A DNA stretch of 64,000 nt from Cyanobium sp. NIES-981 (GCF_900088535.1 NZ_LT578417.1:496001-560000), one strand, 5' to 3'; numbered from the stretch's first letter, positions 43,958-53,259 are shown. A program made the numbers and translations. Notes: generated by a model from the sequence alone, not told the origin.

Positions 43958-44655
43958 ATGGCCTGCGGCTGGCCGCTGCGCCACGCCCAGAGCTGATCCC
44001 CCCAGCTGAAGTGCCACCACTCCGCCGGATGCTGGGCGAAGCCGGCCTCCTGCATCACGGCCTGGAGCAGCTGGCGGCGGCCATGAAACACCTGCGCCCG
44101 TTCGCGCTCCACCGGATCGAGGCTCCCGGCGGCCAGCCGTTGGAAGTGATCAGGGGCGGACACCTCGCCGATGGCATCGATCGGGGATCCCATGCTGATC
44201 GGTGCGCCGCGTTCATCCGCCAGCGTGAGATCCACCGCCGCCCCGGTGCTGTGGGGGGGAGGGGCGGCCGGATCCGGGTTCGGCGGGGCCCAGAAGCCCC
44301 CCACCTCCCGGGCCACCGCCTCCAGGGCCGGCCCCGGCCTGTGGGGGTCGAGCCCTCTCTGGCGGCAGAGTTCGGCCGTGGCGTGCCGCACCATGAAGGC
44401 CTGCACCGCCAGGGGGCGCCAGCCATCGAAGATGGCCAGCCGCCAGGAAGGCCGCTGCCTGCGCAGGGCCAGCTGGGCAGCCAGCAGCCGCGCGACCACC
44501 CCCTGCCGCAGCTGGAAGGGCGAGCCACCGCCCCCGTAGGGCGCGCCGGCGGCGATGTAGGGATGGGGCTCCAGCCGCCAGAGGTCCTCGGGCAGGGGAA
44601 CCAGGGGTTCCGGGCACGGACTGATCGGAATCGCGTTCCACGGACGCCGCTCCAT
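43936..44655 (-). CDS. D-alanyl-D-alanine dipeptidase (VanX-like, M15D)
   Basis: The product is 239 aa without a signal peptide, as in cytoplasmic VanX. The zinc motif appears as HSTGAAVDLTLAD near residue 140 and the C-terminal metal/catalytic motif as EWWHFSWGDQLWAW. It hydrolyses D-Ala-D-Ala or related dipeptides. There is no vanH, vanA or vanS neighbour, so it more likely serves cell-wall recycling than glycopeptide resistance. Confidence 0.9.
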   Translation of the reverse strand: MERRPWNAIPISPCPEPLVPLPEDLWRLEPHPYIAAGAPYGGGGSPFQLRQGVVARLLAAQLALRRQRPSWRLAIFDGWRPLAVQAFMVRHATAELCRQRGLDPHRPGPALEAVAREVGGFWAPPNPDPAAPPPHSTGAAVDLTLADERGAPISMGSPIDAIGEVSAPDHFQRLAAGSLDPVERERAQVFHGRRQLLQAVMQEAGFAQHPAEWWHFSWGDQLWAWRSGQPQAIYGRVEP

Positions 44656-44700
44656 TTGCCTGACGGCCCGCTCGGGCTGGGGGGATGGGGCCAGATTGCC

Positions 44701-47235
44701 TCAGTTGAGGCGGGCGTCGCTGCAGAGCCGCGCCTGCTGCCGGGCCAGCAGGGCCGCGAGGGCCGGATGGCGCTGCAGCTCCGGATCGGCGGCGATGATC
44801 TCCTGGGCCACCAGGCGTGCCTGCTCCAGCACAGCCCCATCGTCGGTGAGGCTGGCCAGAGCCAGGTCCGGCAGACCGGACTGGCGGGTGCCGAGCACCT
44901 GGCCAGGCCCCCGCAGCCGCAGGTCCATCTCGGCGATCTCGAAGCCGTCACTGGAGCGCACCAGCACATCCAGCCGCTGGCGGGCCAGGGCCTGGCGGCT
45001 GTGGTTCACGAGCAGGCAGTGGGAGGCGGCCGCACCACGGCCCACCCTGCCGCGCAACTGATGCAGCTGGGCCAGGCCGAAGCGCTCGGCATGCTCCACC
45101 ACCATCACGCTGGCTTCGGGCACATCCACGCCCACCTCCACCACCGTGGTGCTCACCAGCACCTGGCTCCTGCCCGTGGCGAACGCAGCCAGGGCCGCCT
45201 GCTTGTCGGCGCTTGCCAGGCGACCGTGCAGCAGGCCCACGGCCAGATCCGGGAACACCTCCTCACTCAGCTGGCGGTGCACCTCCACCGCCGAGCGCAG
45301 ATCGAGCTTTTCCGACTCCTCCACCAGGGGGAGCACCACGTAGGCCCGCTGGCCCTTGGCCACCTCCTCCCGGATCAGCTGGTAGGCCCCATCCCGTTCC
45401 GCCGCTTGGATCAACCGGGTCTGGATCGGCGTCCGGCCCGGCGGCAGGCCATCGATCTGGCTCACATCCAGATCCCCGTGCACCGAGAGCGCCAGGGTGC
45501 GGGGAATGGGGGTGGCGGTCATCGTGAGCAGATGGGGTTGCAGCCCCTTGGCCAGCAGCCGGTTGCGCTGGGTCACCCCAAAGCGGTGCTGCTCGTCCAC
45601 CACCACCAGGCCCAGGCGGGCGAAGGCCACCGGATCCTCCAGCAGGGCATGGGTGCCCACAAGCATCTGCACCTGCCCGTTGGCCAGGTCCTCCAGCAGC
45701 GCCCGCCGCTGGCGAGCGGGTGTGGAACCGGTGAGCAGGGCACAGGTCACATGGAGCTGGGGGAGCCAGGCGCAGAGCTTCTGGTAGTGCTGCTCAGCCA
45801 GCACTTCGGTGGGGGCCATCAGGGCTCCCTGACAGCCGGCATCGATGGCGGTGAGCAGGGCGGCGACGGCCACCACGGTCTTGCCGCTGCCCACATCGCC
45901 CTGCACCAGCCGCGCCATCGGCTGCTCCCGGCCGAGGTCGGCGCGGATCTCCTCGAGCACCCGCTGCTGCGATGGGGTGAGCTCGAAGGGAAGCAGGGCC
46001 AGGAAGCGGGCCATCAGGCTGCCGCTCGCCGGACTCTGCAGCGCCTGGGAGGAGCTGCGGGTGAGCTTGCGCCGCCGCTGCAGCAGCCCGAGCTGGAGCA
46101 GCAGGAACTCGTCGAACACCAGCCGATGGCGGCTCGCCTGCAGCCGTTGCTGATCGGTGGGGGCATGGATCTGCTGCAGGGCCTCCGCCCGGGCGGCCAG
46201 CCCATGGGCCTGGCGCAGGGGCAGGGGCAGAGGGTCCTCCCAGTGGCGCACATGGGGCAGCACGGCGGCGATGGCCTGACGCAGCCGGTCGGCCCCCAGG
46301 CCCTCGGTGAGGCCGTAGACAGGCAGCAGCCGCCCGATCACAGGGGAGCGCACAGGAGCCTGCGGGCTCTCCAGCACCTCGATCAGAGGATCCTGAAAGG
46401 CCGGGCCGTAGGGACTCTCCTTCACCAGACCGCTCACAGCCACGCTGGCGCCTGGGGGGTAGAGGCGCTGCTGCGCCCGCAACCAGGCCGGACTGGCAAA
46501 GCGGCGACCCGCGAAGAAGCGGCTCACCCGCAGCCTGCCGGTGGGATCACTGAGCTGCAGCTCCAGGATCCCCAGGTTGGGATTGCGGGGGCTGGCAAAG
46601 GCCTGGGCGCGGCGCACCGTGGCCACGATGGTCGCTGTGCGGCCCACCTCCAGACCCGCGATCCGCACCAGATGGGCGTAGTCGAGGTAATCGCGCGGGT
46701 AGTAGTGCACCAGATCCCGCACCACGAAGAGGCCGAGCTGGGCCAGGCGGGCTGCGGTGCGGGGTCCCACACCGCGAATCGTGCCCAGGGGGGCCTCCGG
46801 ATCCAGGGGCCCTCCGGCTGCCTGGGCCACGCCCTTGGGCCGGGTGCTGTGCGGCTCCGCGGCCAGGCGCAGCCTGGGAGGCCCGATCGGGGCAGGAGGC
46901 TGCCACCACTGGCGCAGCTCGTGCAGATGCTGGCGACAGTCCCTCACCAGGCTCTGCCGGTGGGCGGCAGTGAGCTGCCCATAGCCGGCAAAGGACGCCG
47001 CCATGGCACGCCGGCGGTCCGCCCCGGGGAGCTCTGAAGCTGGTGGACAACGCAAACTCCGCTCCAGAAACACACTGAAGCGCTCGTGACGGCCCTGGAG
47101 ATCGGAGAAGCCACGGTCGATCTCCAGCTGCAGGGCCTGCTGCAGGATCCTGAGCCAGGATTCGAACGCGGCCCCGCCGTTCAGTTGGCGGGAAACTCCA
47201 GCTGGGGCGTCGGTGTGCGGTTGTCCTCCAGCCAC
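44701..47235 (-). CDS. recG: ATP-dependent DNA helicase RecG
   Basis: The product is 844 aa from GTG 47235, longer than E. coli RecG because of a ~150-residue N-terminal extension typical of cyanobacteria. RecG remodels stalled forks and Holliday junctions. An OB-type wedge domain is followed by Walker A GDVGSGKTVVAVAALL, Walker B VVVDEQHRFGV (DEQH), motif III MTATPIPRTLAL and motif VI QLRGRVGRG. Its start lies inside the end of the upstream hypothetical gene, a 55-bp overlap, indicating coupling. Confidence 0.96.
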   Translation of the reverse strand: MAGGQPHTDAPAGVSRQLNGGAAFESWLRILQQALQLEIDRGFSDLQGRHERFSVFLERSLRCPPASELPGADRRRAMAASFAGYGQLTAAHRQSLVRDCRQHLHELRQWWQPPAPIGPPRLRLAAEPHSTRPKGVAQAAGGPLDPEAPLGTIRGVGPRTAARLAQLGLFVVRDLVHYYPRDYLDYAHLVRIAGLEVGRTATIVATVRRAQAFASPRNPNLGILELQLSDPTGRLRVSRFFAGRRFASPAWLRAQQRLYPPGASVAVSGLVKESPYGPAFQDPLIEVLESPQAPVRSPVIGRLLPVYGLTEGLGADRLRQAIAAVLPHVRHWEDPLPLPLRQAHGLAARAEALQQIHAPTDQQRLQASRHRLVFDEFLLLQLGLLQRRRKLTRSSSQALQSPASGSLMARFLALLPFELTPSQQRVLEEIRADLGREQPMARLVQGDVGSGKTVVAVAALLTAIDAGCQGALMAPTEVLAEQHYQKLCAWLPQLHVTCALLTGSTPARQRRALLEDLANGQVQMLVGTHALLEDPVAFARLGLVVVDEQHRFGVTQRNRLLAKGLQPHLLTMTATPIPRTLALSVHGDLDVSQIDGLPPGRTPIQTRLIQAAERDGAYQLIREEVAKGQRAYVVLPLVEESEKLDLRSAVEVHRQLSEEVFPDLAVGLLHGRLASADKQAALAAFATGRSQVLVSTTVVEVGVDVPEASVMVVEHAERFGLAQLHQLRGRVGRGAAASHCLLVNHSRQALARQRLDVLVRSSDGFEIAEMDLRLRGPGQVLGTRQSGLPDLALASLTDDGAVLEQARLVAQEIIAADPELQRHPALAALLARQQARLCSDARLN

Positions 47236-48359
47236 AGACGTTCCGCCTCCAGCGTTCGCAGCCGCCGCTGCACCCGGCGGTAGGTCTGGGCCATTCTGCG
47301 CACCTCCTGGGTGTGCTGTTGCAACCGCTGACGGCAGGTGCGCAGGCGCGGGTCCTCCAGCTCCAGATCCACCAGCCGCAGCAGCACCGCCACCAGAGCC
47401 AGCGGCGTCCCGCCCGCCGAGGCCTCTGCCGGAACCTGGAGGCGCAGCAGATTGGCGGGGGCTGGAAGCATCTCCACCTGACCCTGCAGCGCCGCATCCA
47501 ACAGACCGACGGGCAACAACCCCTGGGTGAGGCCGAGGCGGAGACAGTCGACATTCAGGGCATGGGAGAGGTTGCGCAACCGGCGTGTGAGGGCCCGCTC
47601 ATAGCCGCTCAACCAGGTGATCAGCCGGGTGGGGTCGCTGGGCAGGCGGGGCTCACTCCAGGGAGCCCCGCCGTCAAAGCCATCGGCCTCCTCCGGCAGC
47701 TCGGGCACCGCCGGATCGGCAGAGCCCGGATGCCGCAGCCGCTCCATCTCCAGAGCCTCGGAGAAGGCCTGCAACATCGCATCGAGGGAGCCCAGGGGCG
47801 GACCGGACTCGGCTGGTGGCGGCGCGCCCGTCGCCGCACTGCCGCCTGGCATGGAGGCTGCGGCGTGGGCAGGGGGCGGGAGGTGGCGCGGATCAATCGG
47901 CGGGGCCATGCCCAGGTGGATGGAGCCGGGCGTCTGAGACCACTCCCCTGGCGGTGGTTGGGCACCGTGCTGCTGGGGCGGAGCCTCGCTGCTCTCTTGC
48001 GACGTTCCGATCTCCTCGAGCCCCTGGGTCTGCCGCTGCAGGCGCTCCCGTTGGTCTGAGCGGGCAATCTGGGCGGCCATGGCGGTCACCTGCTCCACCG
48101 TCAACAGGGTGCTGGCCCGCCGGGCCAGATCGTCCATGCGCCGGTGCAGTTCCCGCCGCCGACGGACCGGCAGCCGGCAGTAGCGATCGGGCTGAATCTG
48201 GGTGGCCAGGTGGAAACAGGCCTGCTGAATGGCCTTCAGCAGGCCTTGCCGGAGAACCTGCAGGTAGAGGGCGAGATGGCGATAGAGCTCAGGGTTGGAC
48301 CGTTCAACATCGGCACGGATGGCGGCGAGCTGGCTCTGAGCCTCCTGAAGCGCGTCCAC
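47181..48359 (-). CDS. conserved cyanobacterial hypothetical protein upstream of recG
   Basis: The product is 392 aa from GTG 48359. The N-terminal ~115 residues are helical (PELYRHLALYLQVLRQGLLK, RRRELHRRMDDLARRASTLL), a Pro/Gln/Ala-rich linker covers about 120-200, and a C-terminal helical domain ends in a coiled coil (QTYRRVQRRLRTLEAERLWL). There are no membrane helices or catalytic motifs that I recognise. It is placed between tsf and recG on the same strand and overlaps recG by 55 bp. A role alongside RecG is only a guess from position. Confidence 0.75.
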   Translation of the reverse strand: MDALQEAQSQLAAIRADVERSNPELYRHLALYLQVLRQGLLKAIQQACFHLATQIQPDRYCRLPVRRRRELHRRMDDLARRASTLLTVEQVTAMAAQIARSDQRERLQRQTQGLEEIGTSQESSEAPPQQHGAQPPPGEWSQTPGSIHLGMAPPIDPRHLPPPAHAAASMPGGSAATGAPPPAESGPPLGSLDAMLQAFSEALEMERLRHPGSADPAVPELPEEADGFDGGAPWSEPRLPSDPTRLITWLSGYERALTRRLRNLSHALNVDCLRLGLTQGLLPVGLLDAALQGQVEMLPAPANLLRLQVPAEASAGGTPLALVAVLLRLVDLELEDPRLRTCRQRLQQHTQEVRRMAQTYRRVQRRLRTLEAERLWLEDNRTPTPQLEFPAN

Positions 48360-48389
48360 AGGTCCAGTGGGAACGGACTGCCCGATGAC

Positions 48390-49046
48390 TCAGGAGGCCT
48401 GCATGGCCGCCACTTCAGCGGCGAAATCCATCTTCTCCACCTCGATCCCCTCGCCCAGGTTGAAGCGAACGAAACGCCGCACCTGAATGTTCTCGCCCAC
48501 CTTGCCGGCCACCTGCTTCACGAGTTCCGCCACGGTGATCGTGCTGTCCTTGATGTAGGGCTGGTCCATCAGGGCCATCTCCTTGAGACGCTTGCCGATG
48601 CGGCCGGCCACGATCTTCTCCTTCATCTCCTCCTTCTTGCCCGCCAGATCGTCGCGGCCCATCTCGATCTGCTTTTCACGGTCAGACACTTCTGAGGGAA
48701 TGTCTTCGGTGCTCACGTAGTCCACGGAGGGACAGGCGGCAATCTGCATCGCCACGTTACGGATCAGATCCTGGAAGATCTCTCCACGGGCCACGAAGTC
48801 GGTTTCGCAGTTCACCTCCACCAGAACGCCCACGCGGGCGCCGGTATGGATGTAAGAGCCGATGGCTCCTTCCGCAGCGGTGCGACCGGACTTCTTCTCT
48901 GCCGAAGCGATGCCCTTCTGACGCAGCCACTCGATGGCTTTCTCGGCATCCCCCTTGGTTTCGGTGAGTGCCTTCTTGCAGTCCATCATGCCGGCGCCGG
49001 TTTTATCGCGCAGTTCTTTGACCAGCTTTGCCGAGATTTCAGCCAT
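48390..49046 (-). CDS. tsf: elongation factor Ts
   Basis: The product is 218 aa, the short cyanobacterial form. EF-Ts exchanges GDP for GTP on EF-Tu. The N-terminal UBA-like domain ([39 protein letters not shown]) and the core [13 protein letters not shown] are intact. It follows rpsB on the same strand, the conserved rpsB-tsf order, with 77 bp between them. Confidence 0.98.
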   Translation of the reverse strand: MAEISAKLVKELRDKTGAGMMDCKKALTETKGDAEKAIEWLRQKGIASAEKKSGRTAAEGAIGSYIHTGARVGVLVEVNCETDFVARGEIFQDLIRNVAMQIAACPSVDYVSTEDIPSEVSDREKQIEMGRDDLAGKKEEMKEKIVAGRIGKRLKEMALMDQPYIKDSTITVAELVKQVAGKVGENIQVRRFVRFNLGEGIEVEKMDFAAEVAAMQAS

Positions 49047-49123
49047 GATTACAGAAGTAACTGAACTTGTGCTTAGGGAAAACGTGATGAACGGAAGATG
49101 AACGGGCTACGGAGCAATCCGGC

Positions 49124-49837
49124 TCAGGCGTCGTCGCCCTGGGCCTGCTCGCTGCCACCATGCCTGCCTTCATTGATGGCATCCGCGAGACGCCCCAGCA
49201 CCAGCTGGACGGAGCGCACGGCATCGTCGTTGCACGGAATCGGCACGTCGCAGAGGTCGGGGTCGCAGTTGGTATCGAGCATCGATACAAGCGGAATGTC
49301 GAGCTTGCGGGCCTCCAGCACGGCATTGGTCTCGCGGCGCTGGTCCACCAGCACCACCACATCTGGCAGGCGACGCATGTTCTTGAGGCCGCCCAGATAC
49401 TTCTGGAGACGATCCAGCTCCCGTCGCAGCACGGCCGCTTCCTTCTTGGGCCGCATGGCGATCGCACCGGAGGATTCCATGCGCTCCAGGTCCTTGAGCC
49501 GCTCGATACGGGCGCGCATTGTCGTCCAGTTGGTGAGCATGCCACCCAGCCAGCGCTGGTTCACGTAGGAAGCACCACAACGGGTGGCCTCGAGGGCAAT
49601 CACTTCGGAGGCCTGCTTCTTGGTGCCGACGAACAGAAAACGCTTGCCGCTGCGGGCGGCACTGCGCACCCACTTGTAGGCGTTGTTCATGCAGACGGCG
49701 GTCTGCACGAGGTCGATGATGTGAACACCGTTGCGCGCGCAATAGATGTAGCGCGACATCTTGGGGTTCCAGCGACGGGTCTGGTGCCCGAAGTGGGCAC
49801 CCGCCTCCATCATCTCGGCGAGAGTGACAACAGCCAT
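49124..49837 (-). CDS. rpsB: 30S ribosomal protein S2
   Basis: The product is 237 aa. S2 joins late in small-subunit assembly. Signatures [36 protein letters not shown] and [20 protein letters not shown] are intact. It heads the rpsB-tsf operon. The 234 bp upstream (49838-50071) contain no gene I can support and must carry its promoter. Confidence 0.98.
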   Translation of the reverse strand: MAVVTLAEMMEAGAHFGHQTRRWNPKMSRYIYCARNGVHIIDLVQTAVCMNNAYKWVRSAARSGKRFLFVGTKKQASEVIALEATRCGASYVNQRWLGGMLTNWTTMRARIERLKDLERMESSGAIAMRPKKEAAVLRRELDRLQKYLGGLKNMRRLPDVVVLVDQRRETNAVLEARKLDIPLVSMLDTNCDPDLCDVPIPCNDDAVRSVQLVLGRLADAINEGRHGGSEQAQGDDA

Positions 49838-50071
49838 GGTGGTTGGGGTTTCGGGTTTGCCTCCACCTGCCTAGGGATCAGGGGACTCCCGGATGGAGGG
49901 TGAGCCGCAGTGCGGAGCACGCGAGCGTTCCCTTCACCGCCTGACGTCGATCGGGGGGCTGCAACGCAGCTTCCCTGGGCCAGGGTGGAGTCCTCGATCA
50001 CCCGAAACACGCAGGTGTGCGGAGTGAAAGTTGACTAACGAACCCTACCAAAGCACGGTTCTGACCTGGCC
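49838..50071. promoter_or_regulatory. leader/promoter region of rpsB-tsf
   Basis: No gene is supported in these 234 bp. A 66-codon minus-strand frame overlaps the rpsB start but shows no family resemblance. Ribosomal protein S2 usually controls its own leader, but I could not identify a defined structure by eye. The palindrome at the end of the adjacent glycosyltransferase gene (CCTGGCC-TGA-GGCCAGG, around 50065-50085) borders it. Confidence 0.35.
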
Positions 50072-51004
50072 TCAGGCCAGGCCCTCCTGTCTCGCCTGGG
50101 CCTGCAGCGCCCGCACACCGAGCCGGTTGAGCGGCAGGCGCAGCAGCTCCAGGGCCAGGGCCGCATGGCCACGGCGGACGAGCCAGCCCAGCAGCGGCCG
50201 CAGGCTGCGCTCGTTGAGCAGCCCCCCCAGGGTGAGGATCTCCCAGAGCAGCCGGTGGAACCAGGTGAACTGGATGATCATCCGCACCCGGCGGCTGGGA
50301 TGCTTGCGGTAGAACACCAGAGCCATTCTGGCCCGCTCCTGCTCCACCCGGATCAGGGCAGGGATCTGCTCCAGATTGAAGGCCGGATGCCAGTGGTAGC
50401 CCACGGCCTCGGGGCAGCGGATCAGCTGCACCCCGAGCTGGCGCAGGCGTTCGCCCAGCTCCAGATCTTCCCAGCCGTAGAGACGAAAGGCGGTGTCGAA
50501 CAGCCCGGCCTGCTCCAGCAGCTCACGGCTGATCGCCACATTGCCGGTGGCGAAATAGGCCCAGGAGTGGTCGCGAAGCTTGTGGCGTTCCCGGGTGGGC
50601 GCCTCGAAATCGGCCGTGTTGATCACGGCGCCGTAGGTGAAGCAGCGCCGGTGGCCGAGCCGCTGCCAGGCCCGGCTCAGACCGCTCGCGTGGCAGCGGA
50701 GAAAGCTGGGGGTGACCACCAGGTCGCTGTCGATGAACACGATCACATCCCCCCTGGCCTGATCCACACCCCGGTTCCTCCCCTCCGCCGGACCGCCGTG
50801 CTCCTGGAGCACCAGGCTCACGTGGGGGAGCTGCTGGCGGTGGGCTGCGAGCCAGGCCACCGTGTCATCGCTGGAGCCGTCATCCACCACCACCACCTCG
50901 TAGCCCTCGGCAACCCCGGCCAGGTCCTGCTGCTCCAGGGCCAGCAGACACTGGCGCAGGATCGGCAGCCGGTTGTAGGTGGGGATGACGACACTGAGGA
51001 ACAT
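50072..51004 (-). CDS. family 2 glycosyltransferase
   Basis: The product is 310 aa. The GT-A fold start is FLSVVIPTYNRLPILRQCLL, then VVVVDDGSSDDTVAWL, and the metal-binding DXD is in DVIVFIDSDLVVTPSF. A GWEDLELGERLRQLG motif is typical of GT2 enzymes that make polysaccharide or glycoprotein chains. No membrane helices are predicted. The acceptor is unknown. Its stop TGA sits in the loop of a 7-bp palindrome. Confidence 0.9.
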   Translation of the reverse strand: MFLSVVIPTYNRLPILRQCLLALEQQDLAGVAEGYEVVVVDDGSSDDTVAWLAAHRQQLPHVSLVLQEHGGPAEGRNRGVDQARGDVIVFIDSDLVVTPSFLRCHASGLSRAWQRLGHRRCFTYGAVINTADFEAPTRERHKLRDHSWAYFATGNVAISRELLEQAGLFDTAFRLYGWEDLELGERLRQLGVQLIRCPEAVGYHWHPAFNLEQIPALIRVEQERARMALVFYRKHPSRRVRMIIQFTWFHRLLWEILTLGGLLNERSLRPLLGWLVRRGHAALALELLRLPLNRLGVRALQAQARQEGLA

Positions 51005-51040
51005 GGGTCGTCCCGGTGCAGGCGGTGGACGGACAGGCTC

Positions 51041-51067
51041 AAAAAAAGGGGATCCCAGCGGATCCCC
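51041..51067 (-). terminator. Rho-independent terminator after the 51-residue basic protein gene
   Basis: On the minus strand a perfect 8-bp stem GGGGATCC / GGATCCCC with a 4-nt loop is followed directly by seven T residues. It starts 27 bp after the stop of the small gene and separates it from the glycosyltransferase gene. Confidence 0.92.
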
Positions 51068-51094
51068 ACAGCCGAGAAATGGAGGCGGCCGGAT

Positions 51095-51250
51095 TCAGTC
51101 AGCGGCGCCGCCGTTGTTGGCCGTGCCGGTCACACCGTTGCCAACACCTTCACCCCGGCCGTCGTTGCGCAGCTTGCGTTTTTTGAACTTGCGCGCATAG
51201 GCGCGGTTCCGTTCCTGCTTTTCCTTCTTCAGATTTCTGCGCTTGGCCAT
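51095..51250 (-). CDS. 51-residue highly basic small protein
   Basis: The protein begins MAKRRNLKKEKQERNRAYAR and has about 18 Lys/Arg residues in its first 30 positions. A flexible Gly/Asn/Thr-rich tail ends NNGGAAD. The start ATG, the high charge, the close spacing and a perfect terminator downstream support a real gene. I recall similar short basic proteins in picocyanobacteria without an assigned function. Nucleic-acid or ribosome binding is a guess from composition. It lies 39 bp downstream of the devA stop. Confidence 0.8.
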   Translation of the reverse strand: MAKRRNLKKEKQERNRAYARKFKKRKLRNDGRGEGVGNGVTGTANNGGAAD

Positions 51251-51289
51251 AGGGTCGGCACGTAGGGGTCAGACGAAACACCACCCTAC

Positions 51290-52087
51290 TCAACCAACCT
51301 CCTGCACCTGGGCCACCGACGCCGCGCTGGCCTCGCTGAGGCGTCCATCCTCCATCTGCACCAGTCGGTCCGCCACATCCAGGATGCGCGGGTCATGGGT
51401 CACCATCAGCACCCCGCAGCCCTGCTCCCGCGCCAGGCCCTTGAGGAGGTCCACCACCTCCCGGCCACTGCGGCGGTCCAGTGCCGCCGTGGGCTCATCC
51501 GCCAGCAGCAGCTGTGGGTGGGCGGCCAGGGCCCTGGCAATCGCTACGCGCTGCTTCTGCCCGCCCGAGAGATCGTGGGGAAGCTTGTGCAGGTGATCTC
51601 CCAGGCCCACAGCCCGGAGCCATTCGCGGGCCTGGTCCCGGCGGGCCCTGTAGCCCAGGCCCCCGATCAGGTCGGAACCCATCTGCACGTTCTGCTCGGC
51701 ACTCAGACAGCGCAGCAAGTTATGCCCCTGGAAAATCATGCCGATGTGGCGGCGCAGCCGCTGGCGGACGCTCCGTCCGGCCCCATGGAGCTCCTGGCCG
51801 AACAGCTCCACCGAGCCCTCCTGCACCTGGCGCAGGGCTCCCACCAGGGTGAGCAGGGTGGTCTTGCCGCAGCCTGACGGTCCGGTGAGCAGCACCACTT
51901 CGCCCGGAGCGATCTGCAGGTTGATGCCCTGCAGCACCTGACGGCGCATGTCCCCGGCGCCGAACCAGTGGCTCAGCCCCTGGATCCTCACCAGTGGCCC
52001 CGCGGCGCAGGAGCTGCGGGGCCCCGCCGAATCCAGGGCCGCTGCAGAGGCACTGGAGGGGGTGGAGGGAAAGGATGCCGTACCCAT
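51290..52087 (-). CDS. devA: DevA-type ABC transporter ATP-binding protein
   Basis: The product is 265 aa from ATG 52087. Walker A is GPSGCGKTTLLTLVGAL, the signature LSGGQKQRVAIARAL and Walker B LLLADEPTAALDRRSG. It belongs to the MacB/DevA-like ATPases. Its ATG overlaps the devC stop by one base (TGATG). With DevC and DevB it forms a tripartite exporter that uses a TolC-like outer membrane protein; in Anabaena DevBCA exports heterocyst glycolipids, but here the substrate must be different. Confidence 0.93.
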   Translation of the reverse strand: MGTASFPSTPSSASAAALDSAGPRSSCAAGPLVRIQGLSHWFGAGDMRRQVLQGINLQIAPGEVVLLTGPSGCGKTTLLTLVGALRQVQEGSVELFGQELHGAGRSVRQRLRRHIGMIFQGHNLLRCLSAEQNVQMGSDLIGGLGYRARRDQAREWLRAVGLGDHLHKLPHDLSGGQKQRVAIARALAAHPQLLLADEPTAALDRRSGREVVDLLKGLAREQGCGVLMVTHDPRILDVADRLVQMEDGRLSEASAASVAQVQEVG

Positions 52088-53259
52088 CAGAAGATCTCCG
52101 CCGGGTCGGCATCCGCCAGGCGCCGCATGGCCAGGGCTGCCGATCCCATGCACATCACCAGGATCATGCTGAACACGATCACCGCCCGGGGGGTGGACAT
52201 CGCCACCGGCAGGTTGGTGCCACTGCGCACCAGGGCGTAGAGCCCCTGGCCCACCACATAGGCAGGCACATAGCCCAGCATCGCCAGGATCAGGCCCTCC
52301 CGGGCCACCACCCCGAGCAGGGTGGGCAGCCGGTAGCCCATCGCCATCAGGGTGGCGTACTCGGGCAGGTGATCACTCACATCCGAGTAGAGGATCTGAT
52401 ACACGATCACACAGCCCACGATGAACCCCATGGCGGCCCCCAGGGTGAAGATGAAGCCGATGGAGGTGCTTGTGCGCCAGTAGGTCTTCTCGAACTCCTC
52501 GAATCCCTCTTTGGTGAACACGCGCACGTCAGGCGGAAGGGTGCGCCGCAGCCGTTCCAGCACCACCTGGGGATCGTTGCCGGGTTTGAGCCGGATCAGG
52601 CCCAGCTCGATGCTGCCGCGGGGGGTGCCCGGCACCAGCTGGAGAAAGGTTTCGCGGCTGGTGAGGATGTTGCCGTCGGCGCCGAAGGACGGGCCCAGGG
52701 TGACCAGGCCCGTCACCCGCACCCGGGTGCCGGCCACCTCCGTTTCGACGGTGCGGCCCTGGTTGAACCACTCGGCGATCGGCCCGAATTCCGGCCGGGA
52801 ACGCTGGTCGAACAGCACCCGACCCTTCTGGGTGAGGGTGCGGGCCTTCTCCGCCAGTTCCGGATCGGTGAACAGGGGGTCGTTGGGTTCGAAGCCGAGG
52901 GCCAGGATCGAGCGGTTGCGGCTCGTCGCGGGGTTGCGCCACAGCAGCAGGTTCCAGTGCACCGGCGTGGTGCCCTGCACCGCCGGGTCGGCCATGACCT
53001 GGATCAGCCGGCGGCGGGGAAAGCCCGCCATGCCGATCGAGCTCATGGTGCGCGGGCTGATCAGCACCAGATCGGCGTCGAACAGCTTGTGCACGGTCAC
53101 GCTGGCGTCGAACAGCCCGTCGCGGAAACCGAGCTGCATGAACATCAGGATCCCGGCGAAGGCGATGCCGGCCAGGGCCACCGCCAGGCGCAGCGGTTGC
53201 CGCGACAGCAGCAGCCAGGCCAGGGGGATTCGGCGGGCTTGCCAGAGGCGCTCCAGCAT
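52087..53259 (-). CDS. devC: DevC-type ABC transporter permease
   Basis: The product is 390 aa. The N-terminal helix (LAVALAGIAFAGILMFMQLG), a large periplasmic domain and three C-terminal helices (FIFTLGAAMGFIVGCVIVYQ, near 290; LILAMLGYVPAYVVGQGLYA; AVIVFSMILVMCMGSAALAM) give the MacB/FtsX-type layout. It couples to devA and overlaps devB at one base. It belongs to the devBCA operon. Confidence 0.93.
   Translation of the reverse strand: MLERLWQARRIPLAWLLLSRQPLRLAVALAGIAFAGILMFMQLGFRDGLFDASVTVHKLFDADLVLISPRTMSSIGMAGFPRRRLIQVMADPAVQGTTPVHWNLLLWRNPATSRNRSILALGFEPNDPLFTDPELAEKARTLTQKGRVLFDQRSRPEFGPIAEWFNQGRTVETEVAGTRVRVTGLVTLGPSFGADGNILTSRETFLQLVPGTPRGSIELGLIRLKPGNDPQVVLERLRRTLPPDVRVFTKEGFEEFEKTYWRTSTSIGFIFTLGAAMGFIVGCVIVYQILYSDVSDHLPEYATLMAMGYRLPTLLGVVAREGLILAMLGYVPAYVVGQGLYALVRSGTNLPVAMSTPRAVIVFSMILVMCMGSAALAMRRLADADPAEIF

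Noticed and set aside
43936-44655. VanX-like gene as a glycopeptide resistance determinant
   Set aside because: No vanA, vanH or vanRS neighbours are present; the adjacent genes are sir and recG.
42919-47037. 1372-codon plus-strand frame through sir, the VanX-like gene and recG
   Set aside because: It crosses three well-supported genes in other frames and has no coherent domains. It is a composition artefact.
49810-50010. 66-codon minus-strand frame just upstream of rpsB
   Set aside because: It overlaps the rpsB start, has no family resemblance and occupies the expected promoter region.
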